Shown: positions 47,253 to 56,120 of the stretch, piece after piece
How positions within the stretch are numbered: the first letter of the stretch is position 1
How the letters are laid out: every line of letters starts with the position of its first letter
Translations under genes and position numbers: made by a program
The notes under the pieces: model-generated
Told to the model about the DNA's origin: nothing
The model's input: only the letters and a program-made list of their open reading frames with translations
Database searches by the model: none
NCBI GenBank assembly: GCA_963815285.1
Contig: CAWFGB010000005.1
Span: forward strand, 62,001 to 126,000
Direction of reading: 5' to 3'
Length of the DNA: 64,000 bases
From: JACCSI01 sp963815285
Lineage (GTDB): Bacteria; Acidobacteriota; Vicinamibacteria; Vicinamibacterales; UBA2999

Positions 47253-48413
47253 GTGATCAGATGCACCGCCGCGCACGTCGACCTCGAGGCGACGCGCGCC
47301 AACTACCGCGCGATCGCGGAGTACCTCGACAACGAAGTCGCGCTGAACCGTCGCGCCGGCAAGGGGCCGTTCGCCCCGCCCGGGATCATTGCGGTCGTCA
47401 AGGCCAACGCGTATGGCCATGGTGCGGTGCAGATCGCGCGGGCGCTCGAGGAGGCAGGGGCGACGTGGCTGGCAGTGGCCGACATCGAAGAAGGCATCGA
47501 GTTACGGAAGGCGGGCGTGCGCGCACGCATCCTCGTGTTCGGGGCGGTCAGCGTCAGCGATCTCGAAGGGCTGTTCGACTATGAACTGACGCCGACTATC
47601 GCGAGCCCGACGGGGGGCCACGCGCTGCAGAAGGCGGCGCGCGCACGCGACGCGCGCATCAGGTTCCACTTGAAGATCGACACAGGCATGCATCGCCTGG
47701 GTTTCCGGCACGAGAACCTACCGTGGACGCTCCCCGGACTGCTCGCCAGCGGCAACCTCGATCTCGAAGCTGTGTACACGCACTTTGCGACCGCTGACGA
47801 GCCCGAGCATCCGCTGTTCGAACAACAGCGCCTGAACTTCGAAGCCGCCTGCGCGACCCTCGCGTCGCTCGGCGCACGCCCGCAGTTTCGCCACGCCGCC
47901 AACAGCGCGGCGACGTTGCGTGATTCCCGCGTCTGGTATGACCTGATCCGGCCAGGGCTCCTGCTCTACGGCGTGGTCCCGCCACCCCTGCACACCACGC
48001 TCAGGCTGGCGCCGGTCATGTCGCTCACCAGCAGAGTCGTCGCCGTCAAAGGCATCCGTGCCGGCGAAACAGTGGGCTACGGCAGCCGCTTTCAGCCCGA
48101 ACGGCCGACCACGCTGGCCGTGATTCCCGCGGGCTATGCCGACGGCCTGGACCGCCGCCTCGAAAATCGCGGGTATGTGCTGATCCGGGGGCGCCGGGCG
48201 AAAATCGTCGGCGCAGTGAGCATGGACATGCTCACCGCCGACGTGACGGCCATCGGCGACGTCGATCCCGGTGACGAGGTTGTGTTTCTTGGTTCTCAGG
48301 GCGAGGCGGCGGCGCAGACGCTTGACGCGCGCGAGATGGCGAGCGCAGTTTCTACGATCCCGTATGAGGTTTTGTGTCGCTTGGGCTCACGCGTAGAGCG
48401 GATTTATCGCTGA
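47253..48413 (+). CDS. alr: alanine racemase
   Basis: Alr makes D-alanine for peptidoglycan. The 386-residue PLP enzyme has the lysine motif AVVKANAYGHG, KIDTGMHRLGF, the catalytic Tyr in ETVGYGSRFQPE and GAVSMDMLTADVT, all conserved. It starts at GTG 47253. The usual length and complete motifs indicate a working enzyme. It lies between dnaB and radA, separated from each by repeat-bearing gaps. Confidence 0.95.
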   Translation: MIRCTAAHVDLEATRANYRAIAEYLDNEVALNRRAGKGPFAPPGIIAVVKANAYGHGAVQIARALEEAGATWLAVADIEEGIELRKAGVRARILVFGAVSVSDLEGLFDYELTPTIASPTGGHALQKAARARDARIRFHLKIDTGMHRLGFRHENLPWTLPGLLASGNLDLEAVYTHFATADEPEHPLFEQQRLNFEAACATLASLGARPQFRHAANSAATLRDSRVWYDLIRPGLLLYGVVPPPLHTTLRLAPVMSLTSRVVAVKGIRAGETVGYGSRFQPERPTTLAVIPAGYADGLDRRLENRGYVLIRGRRAKIVGAVSMDMLTADVTAIGDVDPGDEVVFLGSQGEAAAQTLDAREMASAVSTIPYEVLCRLGSRVERIYR

Positions 48414-48432
48414 CCCCACGCCACAAACAGCC

Positions 48433-48583
48433 TACAGAGACACAGGGGGCACAGAGACGATTCATCGCTAACTGTCAACGAGGCTGAGTCATCAGGCCGC
48501 TCTCGACCACTCGCGATCAGCGCAGATCCTGTCTTGAAGAGTTAAACTCGGGGTAGTCCTCTATGCGCTCTGTGTCTCCGTGG
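48433..48583 (+). repeat. fold-back ACAGAGACACAG repeat
   Basis: An ACAGAGACACAGGGGGCACAG-like block at 48433-48460 is mirrored by GCGCTCTGTGTCTCCGTGG at 48565-48583, its near reverse complement. Together they bracket the gap between alr and radA (187 bp). The interior shows no gene. Confidence 0.6.
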
Positions 48584-48600
48584 CGCGTTCGTGATCCCTG

Positions 48601-50016
48601 ATGAAGCAACCCAAGCCCGTTTTTGTCTGCCAGGAATGCGGCTCGCAGGCGCCGAAGTGGCAAGGCCGCTGCAGTGACTGCGGCGCGTGGAATTCGTTCA
48701 TCGAAGAGCGCGTTGTCGAAGCCGTCGGTGCCGGCGCGGCTGCGGCGGCGCAGGGGCACCGTTATGCGTTACCGGGCTCCGCGGCGGCCGGCGCGAAGCG
48801 CTACGCCGAGATCGAAGCGTCATCGGCCGAGCGTATCCCGAGCGGCATCGGCGAGTTCGATCGCGTACTTGGCGGCGGCATCGTGCCCGGGTCGCTTGTG
48901 TTGCTTGGCGGCGAGCCGGGCATCGGCAAGTCGACGTTGTTGTTGCAGGCAGCCGCCAACTTCGCCCACACGGTTGGGACGGTGCTCTACGCGTCCGGCG
49001 AGGAGTCGGAGCATCAGATCAAGTCGCGCGGAGATCGACTGCGCATCGGCGACGCGCCGCTCTACCTGCTCGCTGAGACCTGCATCGAGAGCATCCTCGA
49101 AGAGGTTGGTCGCGTTCGGCCAAAGCTGCTCGTCATCGATTCGGTCCAGACAGTGTTCTCGCTCAAGTTTCAATCTGCGCCCGGCAGCATCGGCCAGGTT
49201 CGCGAGGCAGCGACCCAGTTCCTCTTCACCGCGAAAGGGCACAACATCCCGACGTTTCTGGTCGGCCACGTCACCAAGGACGGCAACCTCGCCGGCCCGA
49301 AGGCGCTCGAACACGTCGTCGACACGGTCCTCTATTTCGAAGGCGAACGGCATCACTCCCACCGCGTAGTCCGCGCTGTCAAGAACAGGTTTGGCGCCAT
49401 CAGTGAACTCGGAGTGTTCGAGATGACCGGCGCGGGACTCAGGGCGATCGCCAATCCGTCGGCGCTGTTTCTGGCGGAGCGCGCCGTTTCGACACCGGGT
49501 TCAGCGGTGCTGTGTTCCATTGAGGGATCGCGTCCCATCCTGGTCGAGGTCCAGGCACTGGCCAGCACCACGTCCTATGGGATGGCCAAACGCATGGCCG
49601 TGGGCATCGATCAGAGCCGCTTGTCGCTGCTGCTGGCCGTGCTCGAGAAGCGGGCGGGGCTTCACCTCGTCTCCGACGACGTGTTTGTCAACATCGCGGG
49701 CGGCATGACCGTTGACGAACCGGCGGCCGACCTCGCCATCGTCTCGGCCATCGCTTCGAGCGTCAGAAATCGTCCGCTCATGGGGTCGACGGCCGTTTTC
49801 GGCGAGGTCGGGTTAGGCGGTGAGATTCGGGGCGTTCCCCAGGCGAACCTCCGCATCCGTGAAGCCGAGCAAATGGGATTCACCCGCATTGTCCTGCCCG
49901 CGGCCAACGTGGACGACGACCTCGAACCTGCACACTCTGGCACGTCCGAATCCCCACGTGCCGAGCTTGTGGCCGTGCGTCACGTCGGGGAAGCACTCGA
50001 CGCCCTGCTGTCCTAG
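48601..50016 (+). CDS. radA: DNA repair protein RadA (Sms)
   Basis: RadA is a DnaB-type helicase that helps branch migration in recombination. The 471-residue protein has an N-terminal zinc finger (VCQECGSQAPKW, CSDCGAWNSF), Walker A GGEPGIGKSTLLLQ, Walker B LLVIDSVQTV, the KNRFG motif (KNRFGAISELGVFEM) and a C-terminal Lon-like domain (VNIAGGMTVDEPAADLAI). All are intact. The start is ATG 48601. Confidence 0.97.
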   Translation: MKQPKPVFVCQECGSQAPKWQGRCSDCGAWNSFIEERVVEAVGAGAAAAAQGHRYALPGSAAAGAKRYAEIEASSAERIPSGIGEFDRVLGGGIVPGSLVLLGGEPGIGKSTLLLQAAANFAHTVGTVLYASGEESEHQIKSRGDRLRIGDAPLYLLAETCIESILEEVGRVRPKLLVIDSVQTVFSLKFQSAPGSIGQVREAATQFLFTAKGHNIPTFLVGHVTKDGNLAGPKALEHVVDTVLYFEGERHHSHRVVRAVKNRFGAISELGVFEMTGAGLRAIANPSALFLAERAVSTPGSAVLCSIEGSRPILVEVQALASTTSYGMAKRMAVGIDQSRLSLLLAVLEKRAGLHLVSDDVFVNIAGGMTVDEPAADLAIVSAIASSVRNRPLMGSTAVFGEVGLGGEIRGVPQANLRIREAEQMGFTRIVLPAANVDDDLEPAHSGTSESPRAELVAVRHVGEALDALLS

Positions 50017-50181
50017 CGCCTATTGACCGATCCTGCCTGACGGTCTACTGTTCAGACAGCCCCTCAATTTTCGGCTCAGCCTTCGACCGGAACTCGGGTA
50101 ATCCTGGGCTGTCGACGGTCAGGGCATTCCGGGCGAAGAGACGAGGGGTTTCATATCGGTGTCATACCGGAGCGATGTTCA

Positions 50182-51300
50182 ATGGCCTGGTTCATTTTCG
50201 CGCGGCTGCTGTTTACGGCCGCCGTGGCGTACACGGCGTTTCATGTCCGCCCCGTTGGTCCTGACCCGCTGACGAACGTCGCGTTCGGCCTCGCGTTGGC
50301 TGGCGTGGCGGTGTTCTTCGAGTGGATGCTGCGCGATCTGGCGATCACGAGCCTGCTGGGCGCGCTCATCGGCGGCGCCGTCGGCCTGGCTATCGCGGTC
50401 GGGGTCGGCATGGCGCTCTTCTGGGCCGACCACAACAACGAGCGCGTGGCGTTTCTCGACGCGTTCCTGTTGTTGCTGCTGCCCTATCTCGGACTGGTCA
50501 TTGGCGGGCGTAAAGGCGAATGGCTCGAGCCGGCCAGGTTGATCGGCCTGTTCCGCGCGACCGGGCCGCAGCGACGCTACAAGATCCTCGATACGTCAGT
50601 CATCATCGATGGCCGGATCGCGGACCTGTGCGACACCGGTTTCGTGGACGGTACGCTGGTGATCCCGCAGTTCGTCCTCAAGGAGCTGCAACTGGTCGCC
50701 GATTCGGCCGATTCGATGAAGCGCAACCGCGGCCGGCGCGGGCTCGACATCCTCCAAAAGGTTCAGAAGATGTCGGGGGTCGAAGTGAGCATCTCCGATA
50801 TGGACTACCCCGAGGTGCGCGAGGTCGACCTCAAGCTGATCGAGCTGGCGCGCACGCTCCAGGGCAAGATCGTCACCAACGACTTCAATCTCAACAAAGT
50901 GGCGCAGCTGCGGGGCGTTGAAGTGCTCAACATCAACGAACTGGCCAATGCCCTGAAGCCGGTAGTGTTGCCGGGCGAAGTGATGAAAGTCTTCATCCTG
51001 AAAGAGGGCAAGGAATACAACCAGGGTGTCGCCTATCTGGACGACGGCACGATGGTCGTCGTCGACAACGCCCGCAAGATGATCAGCAAGACCATCGACG
51101 TCGTGGTTACGAGCGTTCTACAGACGACGGCCGGCAAGATGATCTTCGGGCGGTATATCGACCCGACGCTGGGCTCGCAGGGGCACCCGTCGGGCGTCCA
51201 CGACCAGGAGTCGCCCCGCCGGTCGTCACGGCACGTGCAGACGGCCCCGGCGGGCCCAGCGGCCCCGATGGCTGCCGCGCCGCCGACCACCGGTAAGTGA
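50182..51300 (+). CDS. PIN/TRAM domain membrane protein (YacL-like)
   Basis: The 372-residue protein has four N-terminal hydrophobic segments (about 1-20, 32-48, 52-77 and 90-108), a PIN nuclease-like domain beginning YKILDTSVIIDGRIADLCDTGF with acidic residues in IVTNDFNLNKVA, and a C-terminal TRAM segment (YLDDGTMVVVDNAR). It may be a membrane-bound ribonuclease acting on stable RNA. It sits in the radA-ispD interval, as in many genomes. The last base overlaps the plsC start by 4 bp. The upstream gap 50017-50181 shows nothing notable. Confidence 0.9.
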   Translation: MAWFIFARLLFTAAVAYTAFHVRPVGPDPLTNVAFGLALAGVAVFFEWMLRDLAITSLLGALIGGAVGLAIAVGVGMALFWADHNNERVAFLDAFLLLLLPYLGLVIGGRKGEWLEPARLIGLFRATGPQRRYKILDTSVIIDGRIADLCDTGFVDGTLVIPQFVLKELQLVADSADSMKRNRGRRGLDILQKVQKMSGVEVSISDMDYPEVREVDLKLIELARTLQGKIVTNDFNLNKVAQLRGVEVLNINELANALKPVVLPGEVMKVFILKEGKEYNQGVAYLDDGTMVVVDNARKMISKTIDVVVTSVLQTTAGKMIFGRYIDPTLGSQGHPSGVHDQESPRRSSRHVQTAPAGPAAPMAAAPPTTGK

Positions 51301-52019
51301 AGCGCTTTCACTGGTGGCGAACGGTCTTTTGGCTGATTCCCACCATCGCGATTTACACGATCGTGCTCGGCACGCTGTCGCTGTGCTCGAGTCTGTTGAC
51401 GCGCCGCGGTTACTTCGCGCACCACTGTGCACGCCTGTGGTCGTGGCTCATCCTGGCCACCACCGGCGTGCGCGTGCAGGTGCGCGGATTGGAGCGGCTC
51501 CAGCTGGGGCAGACGTACGTTTTCGTCTCCAATCACCAGAGCATCTACGACATTCCGGTGATTTTCGCGTCGCTGCCTTATCAGCTGCGCATCATCGCCA
51601 AGGACTCTTTGGGCAGCTTTCCATTTTTGGGCTGGCATCTCAGTCGAACGGGCCACCTGTTGGTCAATCGCCGCCATCCGGACGCGCGCGCGGTGTTCAA
51701 CTGGGCTAATGCTCTTACGGCGAACGGATTGTCGCTCATCGTGTTTCCGGAAGGGACCCGTAGCGCCGATGGACGCGTCGGCCCATTCAAGGGTGGGAGC
51801 CTCTATCCGGCGGTCCAGGCCGGGCTGCCGATTGTGCCCATCTCAGTGGCCGGCAGCCGGCACGTCATGAAAAAGGGCAGGCTCATAACCTACCCCGGTG
51901 AGGTGGAGCTGACGGTCCACGACCCGATTCCTACTGTCGCAGCCGCCGAACCGAACATTCGCGAGGTGCGCGCGCTGGCGACCCGCGTTCGCGAGATCGT
52001 CACCGCCGCCGTCCGGTAG
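51297..52019 (+). CDS. plsC: 1-acyl-sn-glycerol-3-phosphate acyltransferase
   Basis: PlsC adds the second acyl chain to lysophosphatidic acid. The 240-residue protein has an N-terminal hydrophobic anchor, the HX4D motif in SNHQSIYDIPVIF, the FPEGTRSADGRVGPFKGG substrate motif and a third block VPISVAGSRHVMKKG. It starts at GTG 51297 inside the preceding stop region. The stop (52017-52019) runs into the REP-like array. Confidence 0.92.
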   Translation: MKRFHWWRTVFWLIPTIAIYTIVLGTLSLCSSLLTRRGYFAHHCARLWSWLILATTGVRVQVRGLERLQLGQTYVFVSNHQSIYDIPVIFASLPYQLRIIAKDSLGSFPFLGWHLSRTGHLLVNRRHPDARAVFNWANALTANGLSLIVFPEGTRSADGRVGPFKGGSLYPAVQAGLPIVPISVAGSRHVMKKGRLITYPGEVELTVHDPIPTVAAAEPNIREVRALATRVREIVTAAVR

Positions 52020-52110
52020 GGGCCGAGAATGCTCGGCCCCTTGCCTCGATGTGCCTTTGGGCTGAGCATGCTTGGGCCGAGCATGCTTTGGGCCGAGCAA
52101 GCTCGGCCCC
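52019..52110 (+). repeat. REP-like hairpin array between convergent stops
   Basis: Two perfect hairpins, GGGGCCGAG-AATG-CTCGGCCCC (52019-52040, 9 bp) and GGGCCGAGC-AA-GCTCGGCCC (52090-52109, 9 bp), flank GAGCATGCTTGGGCCGAGCATGCTT half-sites. The array spans exactly the gap between the plsC stop and the DctA-like stop. It probably ends both transcripts. Confidence 0.75.
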
Positions 52111-53450
52111 TACGGGGTGGCCTCGACGACTGCCTGGCCGGGCCCCGGGATCCGATCCGGCGACCACATCCGCTCGCTGCTCGCGACCCACGTCGCCGCG
52201 GTCAGATCGCCGCACACGTTCACCGTCGTGCGCGACATGTCGAGCAGCCGGTCAACACCGAGCACAATCGCAATCCCCTCGCCCGGAACGCCGAACATGG
52301 TGAGCACGCCGACCAGCAGGGGGATGGAGCCGCCCGGAACGCCGGCGGCGCCGATCGCGGTGATGACGCACATGAGCATGACCGCGGCCATCTGGCCGAG
52401 TGACAGGTCCACACCGAAGATCTCGGCCAGGAAAATTACGGTAATCCCCTCGAAGATCGCCGTGCCGTTCATGCACATGGTGCTCCCGATGGGCAGCACG
52501 AACCCGGCGATGCTCGGCGGCACCCCGAGCTGTTCCTGCGCCACGTCGAGGGCGGTCGGCAGCGTCGCGCTGCTCGAACTGGTCGAGAACGCCGTAATCA
52601 ATGCGGCGCGGACGCGCGAGAAGAACAACAGCGGCGACATGCCGATGAGCAACCTGATGATCGCGGACAATGTGATGACAACGTGCGCCAGCAGTGCGAT
52701 GAGCACTGTCGCAACGAAGGCCGCAACGGCAATCATCAGATCGAACCCAAACCGCGACGACACAGTGAAGATCAACGCGGCGACCCCGAAGGGCGCGAGC
52801 AGCATGGCGAAGTGGATGATCGCCGTGACCACGGCGTTGAGCGCCTCGAGCACGTCGATCATCGGCTTCGCCTTTTCGGCGGGAATCAGCGTGAGCGCCG
52901 CCCCGAACGCGAGGCCGAAGAAGATCACGCCCAGCATGTCTGTCTTTGCTGCTGCGTCGATGGGGTTACGCGGCACGATGTTGACGAAGGTGTCCACTCC
53001 GAAGCTCTGCTGTTCGGAGTTCTGCACACGCGTTGCTGCGTCACCGGCGAACCGTTCCATCAGCTGCACGCGCGTCTCCGGCGCGACGCGATCCCAGGGC
53101 CGCATGAGATTGACGATCACCAGACCGAGCGTGCATGCCACCGCGGTGGTGACGAAGAAATAGCCAATGGCCTTGCCGCCGATGCGGCCGGCCTTGCGGA
53201 TGTCGCCGACGCCCGCAACGCCGAGGGTGATGCTGGCGAAGACCAGCGGCATGACCACCATGAACAGCATCCGGAGGAACACCTGTCCGATGGGCACGGC
53301 CACGTAGTCGTTAATCATCTCGACCGTGGGGTTGTCCGTCCCAACCGTCAGGTTGACTGAGGTCCCGAGCACGAGCCCCACCACCAGACCCAGAAGGATC
53401 TTGGTGTGCAGCTTCATGCCGGTGCCGGACGAGCCGATGGATTCGCTCAT
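52110..53450 (-). CDS. dicarboxylate/amino acid:cation symporter (DAACS family)
   Basis: From ATG 53450 the 446-residue carrier has about eight membrane segments, two re-entrant loops and the family motif SSSSATLPTAL, plus GSTMCMNGTAIFEGITVIF and ITAIGAAGVPGGSIPLLVGVL. GltP/DctA relatives take up glutamate, aspartate or C4-dicarboxylates with H+ or Na+; here the substrate is open. The open frame further upstream lies over the DedA gene. The start overlaps the DedA stop by 4 bp. Confidence 0.92.
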   Translation of the reverse strand: MSESIGSSGTGMKLHTKILLGLVVGLVLGTSVNLTVGTDNPTVEMINDYVAVPIGQVFLRMLFMVVMPLVFASITLGVAGVGDIRKAGRIGGKAIGYFFVTTAVACTLGLVIVNLMRPWDRVAPETRVQLMERFAGDAATRVQNSEQQSFGVDTFVNIVPRNPIDAAAKTDMLGVIFFGLAFGAALTLIPAEKAKPMIDVLEALNAVVTAIIHFAMLLAPFGVAALIFTVSSRFGFDLMIAVAAFVATVLIALLAHVVITLSAIIRLLIGMSPLLFFSRVRAALITAFSTSSSSATLPTALDVAQEQLGVPPSIAGFVLPIGSTMCMNGTAIFEGITVIFLAEIFGVDLSLGQMAAVMLMCVITAIGAAGVPGGSIPLLVGVLTMFGVPGEGIAIVLGVDRLLDMSRTTVNVCGDLTAATWVASSERMWSPDRIPGPGQAVVEATP

Positions 53451-54097
53451 GCGCGTTCTGCTCCTGGCTGGCGCCAAGACTTGATCACTTCGACGACAAT
53501 CGGCAGCACCGACACGGCGATGATGCCAATCACCACGAGTTCGAAGTTCTCCTTGACGACCGGAATGTTGCCGAAAAGATAGCCTGCCCCTGCGCAGATG
53601 CCAACCCACAGGAGGGCACCGGTCACGTTGTAGACCGCAAAGGTCCGGTACGTCATCTTGGCACCGCCGGCCACAAACGGCACGAACGTGCGGACGATGG
53701 GCACGAATCGGGCAAGGACGACAGCCTTGCCGCCGTGCTTCTCGAAAAACTCGTGGGCGCGGAAGACGTGTTCCCGCTTGACCACGCGGTGGATCCACCC
53801 GGTGTCCGGCACATCGTCCAGAAACGTGTGTGCCAGGCGACGGCCAACGGCGTAATTCACGGCATCGCCCACGACCGCCGCAAACACCAGGGTCACGAAG
53901 ATCACTTCGATGGACATCGCGCCGGTCGCCGCCAGTGCGCCGGCGGCAAAGAGCAGCGAATCCCCCGGCAGAAATGGGGTGACGACCAGACCGGTCTCAG
54001 CAAAGATGATGGCGAAGAGGATGCCGTAGGTGAGCGTGCCGTAGTCTTGAACGAAACCCGTTAAGTGCGCATCGAAGTTCAGGATAAAGTCGATCAT
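53447..54097 (-). CDS. DedA family membrane protein (VTT domain)
   Basis: The 216-residue polytopic protein has TFLPGDSLLFAAGALA-like FLPGDSLLFAAG, GDAVNYAVGRRLA and the conserved RFVPIVRTFVPFVAGGAKM, with acidic and Arg residues of the DedA/VTT family. Recent work connects the family to undecaprenyl-phosphate and lipid flipping. It starts at ATG 54097, a rare divergent gene here, and leads the leftward pair with the symporter. Confidence 0.92.
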   Translation of the reverse strand: MIDFILNFDAHLTGFVQDYGTLTYGILFAIIFAETGLVVTPFLPGDSLLFAAGALAATGAMSIEVIFVTLVFAAVVGDAVNYAVGRRLAHTFLDDVPDTGWIHRVVKREHVFRAHEFFEKHGGKAVVLARFVPIVRTFVPFVAGGAKMTYRTFAVYNVTGALLWVGICAGAGYLFGNIPVVKENFELVVIGIIAVSVLPIVVEVIKSWRQPGAERA

Positions 54098-54298
54098 TCA
54101 CTACTGATTCTATGCGGTCTCGGCGGCGGCGCCTCGTGAGAACTCTCACTACCGCCTCGACCGGCGGGCCGCGCGGGGTCACCTGACTCGGAACGGAAGG
54201 CGACGAGTGATCGCCGGCGCCCGTTCGGCTGCCGTAACGACGGTCCTGGGGCATGACGAGGGGAGCCGATCAGCGTCGGGTCCGCACTACAATCGAGC

Positions 54299-54934
54299 AT
54301 GTTTTCGTGCGCGGAGGAGCTGTCCGCGGTCGTGCGCGCGGGGGTGCTCTGGTGGGATGGGGCAACGGTCGTCGAACGTGAGCCTCGGCTGGACCCGCTG
54401 CTCGCGGAGGCGGAACGCACCGTCCGGGCGCACCCGCCTGAGGAGTCGGTGTCGGTGCGCACGATGTACAAGCGGATGGGCCTCGACCCCACCAAGACAC
54501 GGCCGTCCAATGAAGCCTTGCTGCGGCGCGTGCGTAAAGGACAGCCGCTGCCGCGCGTCAACTCACTGGTCGATGTCATCAACTGGTGCTCGGTGGAATT
54601 TCAGCTTCCTTATGGGCTCTACGACCGGCGGCACATCTCGGGTGCGATCACATTGCGCCGCGGCCTCGACCGCGAAGAATATGCCGGCATTCGAAAGGAC
54701 ACGGTGCATGTGAGCGGGCGTATTACCCTCGTGGATGATCTGGGCCCGTTTGGAAATCCGACATCGGATTCGGCCCGCACGATGGTGACGACGACAACCC
54801 GCGACGCTCTCGTCGTCGTGTACGCCCCCGCCGAAATCGCCGTCGCCCGGCTCACCCGAGTTCTCGATGCGACGGGGTCTCGGATGGCCGCGATCGCGGG
54901 CGGCCGCGAAAGCCGTCGGTTGATATGTCCGTAG
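54299..54934 (+). CDS. B3/B4 tRNA-binding domain protein
   Basis: The 211-residue protein resembles the B3/B4 domain of phenylalanyl-tRNA synthetase beta, found as a stand-alone protein: SVRTMYKRMGLDPTKTRPSNEALLRRV, VNSLVDVINWCSVEFQLPYGLYD and the later RTMVTTTTRDALVVVYAP. Such proteins may edit mischarged tRNA. It starts at ATG 54299, and overlaps ispDF by 10 bp, so the two are coupled. Confidence 0.82.
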   Translation: MFSCAEELSAVVRAGVLWWDGATVVEREPRLDPLLAEAERTVRAHPPEESVSVRTMYKRMGLDPTKTRPSNEALLRRVRKGQPLPRVNSLVDVINWCSVEFQLPYGLYDRRHISGAITLRRGLDREEYAGIRKDTVHVSGRITLVDDLGPFGNPTSDSARTMVTTTTRDALVVVYAPAEIAVARLTRVLDATGSRMAAIAGGRESRRLICP

Positions 54935-56091
54935 CCGCCATCATCGTCGCCGGCGGGAAAGGGGAGCGTGCCGGCGCCAAGGTCCCCAAGCAGTTCGCCG
55001 ACCTCGGTGATGGCCGAACCATGCTGGACCTCACGCTCGAGGCGTTTCTTTCCTGCAAGGAGGTGGATGAAGTGGTCGTGGCCGTCCCGTCAGGCTTTAC
55101 CGACCGCGTGCCGGCGGCCGAACGGCTCCGGGTCGTGGCCGGAGGAGCGCGCAGACAGGATTCGACGGCGAACGCGTTCGCGCGTGTGTCGGATGACGCG
55201 GACGTCGTCCTCGTTCACGATGCGGCGCGGCCGTTCGTGAGCCAGGCGCTCATCACCGCGACGATTGCGATGGCGCGCCAGTATGGGGCGGCGATCGCCG
55301 CGCTGCCCGTGAAGGACACCGTCAAGCGGACTGCGGCCGACGGAACCCTGCGGACGATCCGAGAGACCCTGCCGCGTGACGAGATTGTCCTGGCCCAGAC
55401 CCCGCAGGGATTCCGACGTGAGATCCTGGCTGATGCCCTGGCCGTCGCCCGAGATCTGGACGTGACCGACGAAGCGATGCTCGTCGAACGGTCCGGCATT
55501 CCTGTCTACGTCGTCGAAGGCGATCTCGCGAACGTGAAAATCACCACGCCTGAAGACATCGCGATGGCGCGTCGGCAGGTTGGCGGTCGCCGGCTCGTCG
55601 AGCCACGTATCGGCACCGGGTACGACCTCCATCGCCTGGTTCCTGGGCGGCCGCTGATCCTTGCGGGTGTGCACATCCCGTTCGAAAGCGGTCTGCACGG
55701 GCATTCGGACGCCGACATCGTCTGCCACGCGGTGACCGACGCGATCCTTGGTGCGGCGGCGCTTGGCGATATCGGCCTTCTGTTTCCGGACACCGATCCG
55801 AAATGGAAGGATGCCGACAGCCTCGAGCTGTTGGGCGCCGCGGTCGGAGTAGTCCGTGATGCCGGGTTCGCGGTTGGAAATATCGACGTCACCGTGATTG
55901 CCGAGCGGCCAAAGCTTCGGCCGCATGTCGACGCGATGCGCACGAACCTTGCTCGCCTGCTGAGGGTCGAGGTGGCGGCCGTCAGCGTCAAGGCTAAAAC
56001 CAATGAAACCGTGGACGCGACCGGCCGCGGCGAGGCGATGTCTTGTCATGCGGTCGCGCTGCTCAGGTCGGACGTGAAGGCTGGGTTTTGA
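54925..56091 (+). CDS. ispDF: bifunctional IspD/IspF (MEP pathway)
   Basis: This 388-residue fusion makes CDP-ME (IspD) and cyclises CDP-MEP (IspF) in isoprenoid synthesis. Residues 1-222 are IspD (AAIIVAGGKGERAGAKVPKQF, VHDAARPFVS, LAQTPQGFRREIL). Residues from 228 are IspF (RIGTGYDLHRLVPGRPLILAG with the D-x-H zinc ligands, HSDADIVCHAVTDAILGAAALGD, KAKTNE region). It overlaps the B3/B4 gene by 10 bp and is followed by gltX. Together with ispE at 40848 the window encodes three MEP enzymes. Confidence 0.95.
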   Translation: MSVAAIIVAGGKGERAGAKVPKQFADLGDGRTMLDLTLEAFLSCKEVDEVVVAVPSGFTDRVPAAERLRVVAGGARRQDSTANAFARVSDDADVVLVHDAARPFVSQALITATIAMARQYGAAIAALPVKDTVKRTAADGTLRTIRETLPRDEIVLAQTPQGFRREILADALAVARDLDVTDEAMLVERSGIPVYVVEGDLANVKITTPEDIAMARRQVGGRRLVEPRIGTGYDLHRLVPGRPLILAGVHIPFESGLHGHSDADIVCHAVTDAILGAAALGDIGLLFPDTDPKWKDADSLELLGAAVGVVRDAGFAVGNIDVTVIAERPKLRPHVDAMRTNLARLLRVEVAAVSVKAKTNETVDATGRGEAMSCHAVALLRSDVKAGF

Positions 56092-56120
56092 CCTGACAGT
56101 CTGGTAGGTTGTGAACGCCG

